Source: Proteiniphilum sp. UBA4977 (lineage in GTDB: Bacteria > Bacteroidota > Bacteroidia > Bacteroidales > Dysgonomonadaceae). Taken from it: DNA of 34,736 bases. The first letter of the stretch is position 1. The number at the start of each line of letters is the position of its first letter. Both the position numbers and the translations under genes were made by a program. The notes below the pieces were generated by a model, which made no database searches, was not told where the DNA came from, and worked only from the letters and a program-made list of their open reading frames with translations. Positions 1 through 8,191 of this stretch are shown here, piece by piece. Location of the stretch: NCBI GenBank assembly GCA_002398565.1, contig DGZP01000013.1:426-35161 (forward strand), in the 5' to 3' direction.

Positions 1-32
1 ATCATCACATCATCACATCATCAAATCATCAA
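1..32. repeat. Octamer tandem repeat upstream of dapL
   Basis: Four 8-bp units lie head to tail: ATCATCAC twice, then ATCATCAA twice. They end four bases before the dapL ATG and touch the window edge, so the array may be longer. All three forward frames through the repeat are free of stops, and the frame of dapL continues open to the window edge. Because the unit is not a multiple of three, a change in copy number would shift any reading frame crossing it. It could equally be a low-complexity spacer or the end of an upstream gene. Confidence 0.8.
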
Positions 33-36
33 ATAT

Positions 37-1242
37 ATGTTCCGAATCAACGAAAACTATCTTCAACTCAACCAGAATTACCTCTTCAGCACTATCTCCA
101 GAAAAATAGATACCTTTAGTTCTTCACATCCCGGAGTGGACCTGATCCGCCTGGGGATCGGTGATGTAACGCTGCCGTTGTCGCCTGCCGTCATTGGTGC
201 CCTGCATGCTGCTGTGGATGAGATGGCACAGAAAGAGAGTTTTCACGGTTACGGGCCGGAACAGGGCTATGGTTTCCTGCGGGAGAAGATAGCCGAAATA
301 GATTTCAGGCAACGGGGTGTCCCTATTTCAGCAGATGAGATTTTCATCGGTGACGGATCAAAGAGCGACTCCGGTAATATTGGCGATATTCTGGGTGACG
401 ACAATGCGGTGGCCATCACAAACCCGGTCTATCCTGTTTATCTCGACAGCAACATCATGCGGCTAGGCAGATCTTCCCACATCCTGTTGCTCCCATGTAG
501 TGAGGATAATGGCTTTTTACCCGAGCTTCCGGCTGAACGGGTGGATGTGATCTACCTTTGCTATCCCAACAACCCTACCGGGACAGTAATGACCAGACCG
601 GAACTTAAAAAATGGGTGGATTGGGCATTGGAAAATGAAAGTTTGATCCTCTTTGATGCGGCATATGAAGCCTATATCCAGGATGACAACTTGCCCAAAA
701 GTATTTACGAGATAGAAAACGCACAACACTGTGCCATCGAATTCCGCTCATTCTCGAAGAATGCAGGTTTCACCGGACTACGATGCAGTTATACCGTCGT
801 GCCCAAATCGTTAATGGTGCGTGCAAGCAACGGAGAAATGATCTCGTTGCATGGGTTGTGGAACAGACGACAATCCACAAAGTTCAACGGTACCGCCTAC
901 ATCGTGCAACGTGCTGCCGAGGCGGTCTATTCCCCACGGGGACAGCAGGAGATAAGGGAGATGGTGGCGTACTATATGCAGAATGCGACCATCATCCGCG
1001 AGGGGTTAACCAGCAGGGGATGGACTGTTTTTGGCGGTGAGAATGCACCTTATATCTGGCTTCAGTGTCCTTCCGGGCTCGATTCCTGGAGTTTTTTCGA
1101 TCTCCTGCTCGATAGATGCCATATCGTGGGTACGCCCGGTGTGGGATTTGGCACCAACGGAGAAGGATACTTCCGGCTCACCGCCTTTAACAGCCGAGAA
1201 AGAACTGTAGAGGCTATCCGGCGAATTGACAATTTTTTATAG
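37..1242 (+). CDS. dapL: LL-diaminopimelate aminotransferase
   Basis: This PLP-dependent class I/II aminotransferase converts tetrahydrodipicolinate to LL-diaminopimelate with glutamate as amino donor, a one-step cytosolic route to meso-DAP and lysine. The 401-residue length and the N-terminus (MFRINENYLQL) fit the DapL family, which supports the start at 37. Visible motifs are the GIGDVTLPL segment near residue 40, the HGYGPEQGYGFLR segment near 70, the YPNNPTGT cofactor motif at 177-183, and the Schiff-base lysine K241 in SFSKNAGFTGLR. No Shine-Dalgarno sequence is visible, as is common in Bacteroidota. The stop lies only 10 bp from the stop of the convergent GH92 gene. It is probably a housekeeping gene beside, not part of, the mannoside locus. 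Confidence 0.95.
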   Translation: MFRINENYLQLNQNYLFSTISRKIDTFSSSHPGVDLIRLGIGDVTLPLSPAVIGALHAAVDEMAQKESFHGYGPEQGYGFLREKIAEIDFRQRGVPISADEIFIGDGSKSDSGNIGDILGDDNAVAITNPVYPVYLDSNIMRLGRSSHILLLPCSEDNGFLPELPAERVDVIYLCYPNNPTGTVMTRPELKKWVDWALENESLILFDAAYEAYIQDDNLPKSIYEIENAQHCAIEFRSFSKNAGFTGLRCSYTVVPKSLMVRASNGEMISLHGLWNRRQSTKFNGTAYIVQRAAEAVYSPRGQQEIREMVAYYMQNATIIREGLTSRGWTVFGGENAPYIWLQCPSGLDSWSFFDLLLDRCHIVGTPGVGFGTNGEGYFRLTAFNSRERTVEAIRRIDNFL

Positions 1243-1252
1243 AGATTTTTTT

Positions 1253-3616
1253 TTAGTTATGTAATGCTGTATTCGGGTGATTTCCCATGACAAGTTTTAT
1301 TTTTCCTCCTTTCACAATACCTTCAAATGGGATAAAAACGGACTGGTTTTTCTTACCATTCAAGAAAATTTCCTGAATATATTGGTTCTCTTTTGAGTTA
1401 TTCTCTGTTTCGATTACAAACACCTTTCCTTCATAGTAGGTATTGTCCAGAGATATTTCAATTCTGTCAAACAGCGGACTTCCCAATTGCATGCGCGGAT
1501 TTTTTTCTGTCAGCCCTTTCACATCGAACAGTCCCATTGCCGCCATTATATACCAGGTACCCAGTTGGCCCTGGTCTTCATCCTGTCCATAACCGTAGCC
1601 ATGGAGACCGTCTGTACCGTAAAACTCATTGCATATTGCCCGGCTCCATTTCTGCGTGAGCCAGGGTTTCCCCGAAAAGTTAAAGAGCCATGAGATGTGT
1701 AAGCTTGGCTGATTGCCATGGTTGTATAGCGCCTGCAAGCCGGAAAAGGCGTTCACCTCTCTTCCGCCGCCAAAGATATTTTCTCGTGAAAGCGTGAAGA
1801 TGCTATCAAGGCGGTTGTTGAAGGTCTCTTTTCCCACCAGCTCTATCAACTGCTCAATATGATGAGGCACGTAGAAGGTATATTGTTCCGCGTTTCCCTC
1901 CTGAAAACCTACCCAGGGTTGAAGAGGATCGAAATCCGGAATAAAGGAACCATCTGTTAAACGGGGGTGCATCAGTTTTGATGTGGAGTCAAAGATGTTC
2001 TTCCAATTATCGGCAAGCTTGCTTAACTGCTTGTGATCATCCTCCCTACCCAGTTGTTTGGCAAACTGGGCAATGGCGAAGCTGCTAAACGCATACTCCA
2101 GGGTGTGGGAAGCACCGAACATCCATCCTTCTGGTACGGTTTTGTTCTCCAACTCCGGTGCATAGGGAGCATATCCCTTTTCTACAAAAAAAACCACGTC
2201 CGGTTTCCCGGCACCGAGAGGGCGGTTTTTGCCTACCATTTCATTTTTTAAAGCTGCTTCGTAAGCCAAGGGTACATTAAAGTCCCGGATACCACAGTTA
2301 TACGCTGCCGCTATGAGCAACCCGGTAAAATTAGTACCCACACCGGAGACGTACCTGCTGTTGGCGATGCCGTCACCCAGCCAGCCAGAATCTTTGTAGA
2401 CCAGAAGCTGACTGCTTATCCACTCGGTATAATAGTCCGGGTAAGCCAAGGCCCACAACTGGGATAAATTCCAAAAAGCTCCCCAGACCGCATCGGTATT
2501 GTAATGATGGTATAGCGGTTCTCCATCGACATCCAGCCTGATGTGCCCGATACCCCCCTCATGCTTTGGATATGCTCCGTTCACGTCACTGGCCAGACCA
2601 CGCCCCAAAAGCGCGTGATACAACCCGGTATAAAACTTCACTTTGTCGTCGTCATGCCCTCCTGAGACCTTTATCCTGCCCAGCATCTTTTTCCAGGAGA
2701 CATGTGCATGCTCCCTGGCATGGTCAAAATCCAGATTGCCCGCTTCGCGTTCCAGATTGAGCTTCGCATTCTCTACGGAAGTGTAGGAGAGACCGATCTT
2801 TATGGTTACTTGCTCATTCTCACCGGTCTCAAAACCTACTGCCATCGTGCTCCCAACACCCTCAATTGTTGTACCTTTCCGGTAAGCTTCACCCCTGCGA
2901 AAAATAAGGCAATCAGTTGTCGGCTTGCTGAGCTCAGCGTGGAAGAACATCCGGACATCTCCGTCCGGTTGATACTTCTTCACGTATTCCGGTTGGGTAG
3001 TCACGTAACCCTCAATGGTGCGGTCATCCAGCCGGTGTATACTGGCATCCTTCACCTTCCCGCTCTCTCCCAGCTGATTGCCAATATCAAAAATGATATA
3101 GACGGAGTCGGATCGAGGGAAAGTATAACGTTGGAAACCTACTCTTTTGGTGGCTGTAAGCTCGGCCACAACATTGTAGTCTTTTAGATGCACTCTGTAA
3201 TAGCCTGAGGTAGCTACTTCACTTTCTTTGTCAAAGGTGGAGCGATAACCATCTTGCGGTGTCTCCAAGCTACCCGGTTTTGTTTTAATCTCCCCGGTCA
3301 CGGGCATCAGCATCACACCTCCGACTTGAAACTCGTGGAAGCATGCAAATCCTTCGATAGAGGCATGGCCATCTTCATATCCTACTGCCTCCCAGCCAGC
3401 GGGATTGCCATAGCTGCCATTGGTAGAAGGAGCGAGTTTTGCCATCCCGAACGGGACAGCTCCGGGGGTGTAAAAAAACCACCGGCTGTGGATTGATCCT
3501 ATATTGGGATTGACATACCGGGTGAAGTCTTCTTCTCCTTCTTGCATCGAACTCACGGGCTGGCTGCATCCAGAAAGGAGAAGTACCAGCAGAAAATAAG
3601 TATAAAATCTATTCAT
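1253..3616 (-). CDS. GH92 alpha-mannosidase, lipoprotein (last gene of operon)
   Basis: A 787-residue GH92 exo-acting, calcium-dependent alpha-mannosidase. A signal peptide ends in a lipobox (LLSGC, Cys17), so it is probably anchored to an envelope membrane. The N-terminal beta-sandwich runs from about residue 30 to 290 (GYEDGHASIEGF, HEFQVGG), and the (alpha/alpha)6 catalytic domain follows. Catalytic-domain landmarks are NTDAVWGAFWNL near 373-384, EGNAEQYTFYVPH with the likely general acid E573, GNQPSLH at 634-640, and QDEDQGQ at 678-684 where family members carry the general-base aspartates. That last segment differs from the NDDCGQMSAW of well-studied GH92 enzymes. The gene starts 26 bp after the upstream GH92 stop. 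Linkage specificity cannot be read from sequence. Confidence 0.92.
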   Translation of the reverse strand: MNRFYTYFLLVLLLSGCSQPVSSMQEGEEDFTRYVNPNIGSIHSRWFFYTPGAVPFGMAKLAPSTNGSYGNPAGWEAVGYEDGHASIEGFACFHEFQVGGVMLMPVTGEIKTKPGSLETPQDGYRSTFDKESEVATSGYYRVHLKDYNVVAELTATKRVGFQRYTFPRSDSVYIIFDIGNQLGESGKVKDASIHRLDDRTIEGYVTTQPEYVKKYQPDGDVRMFFHAELSKPTTDCLIFRRGEAYRKGTTIEGVGSTMAVGFETGENEQVTIKIGLSYTSVENAKLNLEREAGNLDFDHAREHAHVSWKKMLGRIKVSGGHDDDKVKFYTGLYHALLGRGLASDVNGAYPKHEGGIGHIRLDVDGEPLYHHYNTDAVWGAFWNLSQLWALAYPDYYTEWISSQLLVYKDSGWLGDGIANSRYVSGVGTNFTGLLIAAAYNCGIRDFNVPLAYEAALKNEMVGKNRPLGAGKPDVVFFVEKGYAPYAPELENKTVPEGWMFGASHTLEYAFSSFAIAQFAKQLGREDDHKQLSKLADNWKNIFDSTSKLMHPRLTDGSFIPDFDPLQPWVGFQEGNAEQYTFYVPHHIEQLIELVGKETFNNRLDSIFTLSRENIFGGGREVNAFSGLQALYNHGNQPSLHISWLFNFSGKPWLTQKWSRAICNEFYGTDGLHGYGYGQDEDQGQLGTWYIMAAMGLFDVKGLTEKNPRMQLGSPLFDRIEISLDNTYYEGKVFVIETENNSKENQYIQEIFLNGKKNQSVFIPFEGIVKGGKIKLVMGNHPNTALHN

Positions 3617-3642
3617 TGTTTTTGTATGCTAAGCATGGAGAT

Positions 3643-6600
3643 TTATTCTTTTCCCCATTGATAATTGGGTTGATCACTCATTTCCAGTTCAAGCAATCCC
3701 CCCTTCAGCAATTCACTTGCCGGAAATCGAAAGGAATTGAGCTCTCTGCCGTTTAATGTGGCCGATTTTATATATTTCCGGGCGTGAGATGCACCATTTG
3801 CTCGGATTGTAAACTCGTTACCTCTATCGTATCGATTCCCCAAATTAATGATTATTTTTTCGAAGAGCGGACTCGTGATCTCGTAATGGGGGTCGACGCT
3901 GCAGCCACCATCTGTCTGGAATAGTCCAATTGCTGCCATCACAAACCAGGCAGACATCTGTCCCTGATCTTCATCTCCCAGGTAGGCATTGGCCAGATCA
4001 TGTCCGTAATAGCGATCTAGGATGGAACGGCTCCACCGCTGTGTCTGCCATGGTTCACCGACCCAGTTGAAAAGAAAGGCGAAATGCATCGACTGTTGAT
4101 TTCCCTGCACCACCGGGAAGTCCCAATATTGGTCACCCGGCGCGTTGTATCGCCAGGGTTCACTCGCTTCAAAGCCCCAGGTAAGTCTTTCCAGAAACCG
4201 CTCTTTCCCAATCATTCCGGCCAATGCCGGCACATCCTGGGGTACAAAGAAGGTGAGCTGCCACGCATTTCCTTCCACATAGTGATGGTTGGCACCCGAG
4301 GTAAAGGGATCGAAATCTTTTTCCCATTCTCCATTGCTATATCGCATGCGTGCGAAACCGCCCTTCGGGTCGATGCTGTTTTTCCACCAGTTGCCCCGGT
4401 CAGCAAACCGGATGTAATCCTCTTCTTTTCCCAATGTTTTGGCTAATTGTGACACGCTCCAGTCGTCATACGAATATTCAAGTGTATTCGAAAAACGACC
4501 TTTATCAGCGGGTACAAACCGGTATGTAAGGTATGCCTCGATGTCGCGATTACCGGCCAGCCCGTTGCCGATTTTCCGGGGAGGTACTGTCTGCATTTTC
4601 TTGATGGCCTGGTACATTTTCTCCACGTCGTAATCGCGAATACCCATCTGATAGGCACCCACGAGCAAGGGAATCTCATGCTCAGCCACCATGACCGGGA
4701 TGAACTCCATTCCGGCAGGTCCTTTCGCCAGCATCCCGTTGGCATCAAACAGGGCAAGTTGTGATTTTACCCATTGGCTGCTCCACTCGGGAGTGATCAG
4801 GTTCCACAATTGGTTCAGGTTCCAGAAAGTGTTCCAGAACGCGTCGCAGCCCAGTGCAACCTCATTGACAGGATCATCGAACTGTTGCACCTTCTCGGTC
4901 GCATCTACCCATCGTCCATCCACGTCGCTGAACATGTTGCGGCAGTAGGATCGGTACAGATTGGTATAAAAACGGGTTTTCTCTCGGCGGTTGTTGCTTT
5001 CTACCGATATCCGTGATAGAATCTCGTTCCAGGATGTACGCTGCGCCTTCCTCACTGCCTCAAAATTCCAGTCAAACCGGGTGATTATCTCCTCTTCCAG
5101 GTTTCTTGAAGCTCCCTCGAGGTCCACGTACGAGATGGCGGAGCGTACTTGTACCACACCATCATGATGGGTGTCGAATTCCACGAAATACCCCATTTTA
5201 TCCGGGTTCTCTGCATGTATTTCTTTTTCTGTTACGACGGTATCATTTATCCATCCTCCGGATCGGATAATATCCTGATCAAATTCAATCACGAAAAAGA
5301 GGGTATAATCCTGATCGGCATCGGAGGACCAGACTCCTTTCGATTGCTGTTTGCTATATCCCTCTATTCGTCTCTTACTTACCCGGGTTATCCTGGCATC
5401 CCGGATATTATAGCTATACTCCGTCGGGATGGTAAGATCCACCATAATCCGGCCATCGGATGTAGAGGGAAAGGTATAGCGCTGAAAACCGCAACGGGTG
5501 GTGGCAGTGAGTTCCGCCTTGATCCCGTAATCCGTTAAGTCTGCTTTGTAGTATCCTATCTCTGCCACTTCTCCCTCTTTGTCGATCGCCGATCGATAGG
5601 AAAGGGTATCCTGTCTGAACACCGACTGGTCTCCAATCCTGGTCTTCAATGGACCGTTTACCGGCATGATCCCCAAACCGCCCATTGTCCATTCATGGAT
5701 ATGACTGAAGGTGCCGATGCTTTCAAAACTCGGTTCATATCCGGCCTGCCAACCGGAATTCTGGTTGTCGGGGCTTAGTTTAACCATGCTGAAAGGCATC
5801 CAAGGTCCAGGGGCAATCATCCAGCGTGAATGCGCGGTGCCCATGCGGGTGTCCACGTAATCGGCCAAGCTGATCTCCTGTTGCGGTGCGCGCGTGATGT
5901 TTCCTTTTTCTACCGCCACCCCGTCAACCAGTATCACGTAGCTGCTTTCTTTCTTGGCCATAATCGCAGGCATCGGCGCTTCCAGGATATACCTGCCTTT
6001 TTCCAGCAGCTGCGTCAGAATTGTCTGATCATCGACCTTTACCTCCACCTCCGGCATGCCTTGCAGGTGTTCTATGTCTACTAATAGGGGCTGATTGCCC
6101 TTCGTCTGGTAATCGGCTGTCTCCACGCCCCTCAGGTATGCTCTTCCAATGGTATTTTCCAAGATAGCGTTTTCCGGGCCTTCCAGTACCATCTGATCGA
6201 ATATCAGCCAGGAACCCTCCAGGTTGGTCAGGCTTATCTTGTTGCCACCCTTCTTTATCAATCCCGGCTCCAGCGGTATTTCAATCCTGTGGTTGATGCT
6301 TTTATCATAACCTCCGGTCAGTGATTCGCCCCCCCCTTTTGGAAGGATCTGTTTCCAGGATCTGCCATTTACGGTTACCTTGAAATATGGCGGCTTTTCC
6401 TTGTGGGTATCGAGGATATCGATGATTAGCTTCCAGTCGCCCTTTTCAGGTGCCGATTTCATCCGGAATAGGATATTCAGGACATGGGTTCTGATGCCGG
6501 CCGTACCGCTGGTTCCACCCCATCTGTCGTCGGGTCCGGGGAGAATATACGGGAAATCATCTTTCGGGGTGGATTTTCCCACTAGATAGAAGCGATCTTC

Positions 6601-6783
6601 CCACCCAAAATCATGTGACAGAAACTCCTCGTAATCTCCGGGAGCCAACGCAAACTCAGCGGCACTGTTGTCTTTTTCCCCTATTTGCCAGATAGGAATA
6701 CGCGACTGTGCAACACAGTTCTTTTCTCCCGCTAACAGAAACGAGAATAATAGCAGGGCTGTAAAGTATAATCTTATTTTCAT
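3643..6783 (-). CDS. GH92 alpha-mannosidase with N-terminal PL4-like beta-sandwich
   Basis: A 1046-residue protein, about 300 residues longer than a plain GH92. The signal peptide has a probable SPI site (NCVAQ/SR, about residue 26), so it is likely soluble in the periplasm or secreted. Residues 28-202 look like the carbohydrate-binding jelly-roll at the end of PL4 rhamnogalacturonan lyases (IPIWQIG at the start, PYFKVTVNG, then SWLIFDQMVLEGP). A linker to about 305 precedes GH92. GH92 landmarks are HIHEWTMGGLG (361-371), CDAFWNTFWNLNQLW (646-660), VEGNAW with the likely acid E837, QGNQQSMH (893-900) and GDEDQGQMSAW (936-946). It lies between the six-hairpin gene and another GH92 in one operon. 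The ancillary domain is my inference from motifs; the GH92 call is firm. Confidence 0.92.
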   Translation of the reverse strand: MKIRLYFTALLLFSFLLAGEKNCVAQSRIPIWQIGEKDNSAAEFALAPGDYEEFLSHDFGWEDRFYLVGKSTPKDDFPYILPGPDDRWGGTSGTAGIRTHVLNILFRMKSAPEKGDWKLIIDILDTHKEKPPYFKVTVNGRSWKQILPKGGGESLTGGYDKSINHRIEIPLEPGLIKKGGNKISLTNLEGSWLIFDQMVLEGPENAILENTIGRAYLRGVETADYQTKGNQPLLVDIEHLQGMPEVEVKVDDQTILTQLLEKGRYILEAPMPAIMAKKESSYVILVDGVAVEKGNITRAPQQEISLADYVDTRMGTAHSRWMIAPGPWMPFSMVKLSPDNQNSGWQAGYEPSFESIGTFSHIHEWTMGGLGIMPVNGPLKTRIGDQSVFRQDTLSYRSAIDKEGEVAEIGYYKADLTDYGIKAELTATTRCGFQRYTFPSTSDGRIMVDLTIPTEYSYNIRDARITRVSKRRIEGYSKQQSKGVWSSDADQDYTLFFVIEFDQDIIRSGGWINDTVVTEKEIHAENPDKMGYFVEFDTHHDGVVQVRSAISYVDLEGASRNLEEEIITRFDWNFEAVRKAQRTSWNEILSRISVESNNRREKTRFYTNLYRSYCRNMFSDVDGRWVDATEKVQQFDDPVNEVALGCDAFWNTFWNLNQLWNLITPEWSSQWVKSQLALFDANGMLAKGPAGMEFIPVMVAEHEIPLLVGAYQMGIRDYDVEKMYQAIKKMQTVPPRKIGNGLAGNRDIEAYLTYRFVPADKGRFSNTLEYSYDDWSVSQLAKTLGKEEDYIRFADRGNWWKNSIDPKGGFARMRYSNGEWEKDFDPFTSGANHHYVEGNAWQLTFFVPQDVPALAGMIGKERFLERLTWGFEASEPWRYNAPGDQYWDFPVVQGNQQSMHFAFLFNWVGEPWQTQRWSRSILDRYYGHDLANAYLGDEDQGQMSAWFVMAAIGLFQTDGGCSVDPHYEITSPLFEKIIINLGNRYDRGNEFTIRANGASHARKYIKSATLNGRELNSFRFPASELLKGGLLELEMSDQPNYQWGKE

Positions 6784-6878
6784 CGTGGCTATTTGTCATG
6801 TGGATGGAGGGGTAAAACTCCCTGTCCTATCACGGGTTCATATATGAAATAGTTGGTTACCGTTTTTTTATCATGTAG

Positions 6879-8189
6879 TTAGTCCAGTTTTTCTCTAAAT
6901 AGTTGAATGCTTTTCCACAAAACCCCCGCTGCTCCTCTGAAACTTCCCGATCCGGCGGGCTCTCCTTCCAATGTCCACCATTCGTAAAAACCATTATGTT
7001 TAATTACCAGATCCAGCATCGGGGAGATCGATTCATATGCCTCCTTGTACATGCCGTTGTGTATCAGCTGTTGCACCATACGCCCCCCAAACCAAGTCCA
7101 ATCTCCCCCGTTCTGATAGCCATATTCATGCAGTCCGGGGTTTAAGAAAAATCCGTTCGGGTAGGGTGGATAGAGCGTGAGACCGATGGAAGGAGCACCG
7201 GACTCCCTTACGTTTTGTTGCATATTCTTATAGGATGCATGAATCTCGTCTCGTGTAAGAAAACCTGCTTCAATGGCCATGAAAGTTCCTCCGTGATAAT
7301 AAATGTTATTTTCGTCAAAGTTAGCTGGAAACGGCGATCCTTTCTCCAGGTAGATGTGGGGAATATATTTCTGATTTTTTTCATCCCAGAGATGCTGTCG
7401 CACGTTTCTGGTGATATCCTGTGCTATACCGTTCCAGTATGCTTTTTCCGACTCCTTCCCGACTATAGAGATATAATTCTTGATGGCGATCACGAGCATC
7501 GCGTTGTCATAGACATCGATTGCTGGATGGGACAAGCTGTCCAGCTCAACCCCCCAATGATGTTCCGGCTGTACATCGCCCCAATCCACTGTTGTCGCTC
7601 CCCATAGAAGTCCATACTGCTTATTTATCTTGTGATGGACGAGATAGTGAAGCGCATCGGCCATAGCCTCCTTTACCGTTTTACCGTCAATCGTTCTTAG
7701 CAGGAAATCCCGATCTCCCGTTGCTTCGATATACTTGTAGATCGCTTGAATCAGAGAGCTCTCCTGATCGGTTTCGACCGTGTTTTTATGCGCTTTGTAT
7801 TCAGGAGCCAGATCAGAAAAAATATACTTATATCCACCATATCCACTTTCAACCGGGATATAACCATCCGGAATATTTCCATCTGCGCCCTGAAACCTGA
7901 AAAAGGTAAGCAGTGCCTCTGCCGATCTTTCCTTTCCATTCACCGCCACCGATAAATCGATAAAAGAATTTAAATCACGAATCCACACCTCTCCATAGCC
8001 ATCTCCGGCCGTCAGTCCATTTTCAACAAGCTGTTCCGCCATTTTTTCCACTTGTTCGAAGCGATTATCTGCCTCTATCGTTTCACGAAGTTCTCCACTG
8101 ATTTTCTTCTCTTTGTGGCTACATGCTGAAACAGCAAAAAACAACATAATTAACAAGATCGTACCAGGTTTATTCCCCATTTTTATCAT
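6879..8189 (-). CDS. Six-hairpin glycosidase-like lipoprotein, family unassigned
   Basis: A 436-residue protein with an SPII signal (VSAC, Cys23). The rest reads as an (alpha/alpha)6-barrel glycosidase: VWIRD at 68-72, TDQESSL at 140-146, VDWGD at 201-205, IDVYDN at 224-229, YQNGGDWTWFGGR at 358-370, FYEWW at 401-405 and a GSFRGAAGVLW end. Acidic residues in the WIRD, WGD and GGDW segments are candidates for catalysis. The layout recalls the GH63/GH37/GH100-like group, but I cannot assign a CAZy family. It lacks the WLRDS-type signature I would expect of a GH125 alpha-1,6-mannosidase. It starts 2 bp after the stop of the upstream GH92, indicating tight translational linkage. Met4 is an alternative start. 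The context predicts a role in trimming the same mannose-containing glycan, perhaps a capping sugar. Confidence 0.75.
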   Translation of the reverse strand: MIKMGNKPGTILLIMLFFAVSACSHKEKKISGELRETIEADNRFEQVEKMAEQLVENGLTAGDGYGEVWIRDLNSFIDLSVAVNGKERSAEALLTFFRFQGADGNIPDGYIPVESGYGGYKYIFSDLAPEYKAHKNTVETDQESSLIQAIYKYIEATGDRDFLLRTIDGKTVKEAMADALHYLVHHKINKQYGLLWGATTVDWGDVQPEHHWGVELDSLSHPAIDVYDNAMLVIAIKNYISIVGKESEKAYWNGIAQDITRNVRQHLWDEKNQKYIPHIYLEKGSPFPANFDENNIYYHGGTFMAIEAGFLTRDEIHASYKNMQQNVRESGAPSIGLTLYPPYPNGFFLNPGLHEYGYQNGGDWTWFGGRMVQQLIHNGMYKEAYESISPMLDLVIKHNGFYEWWTLEGEPAGSGSFRGAAGVLWKSIQLFREKLD

Positions 8190-8191
8190 TT

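Noticed and set aside
1..32. CRISPR array
   Set aside because: Units are 8 bp and directly adjacent with no spacers, and no cas genes are present.
2702..3187. A 161-codon plus-strand open frame
   Set aside because: It lies wholly antisense to the GH92 gene, has no signal or domain and no promoter; the GH92 reading is certain.
6837..6848. Palindrome TTCATATATGAA between the six-hairpin and second GH92 genes
   Set aside because: It is short and AT-rich, has no partner copy at the operon promoter, and is within chance expectation.
6879..8189. GH125 exo-alpha-1,6-mannosidase
   Set aside because: The WLRDS-type and other GH125 signatures are not seen; only a general six-hairpin resemblance remains.
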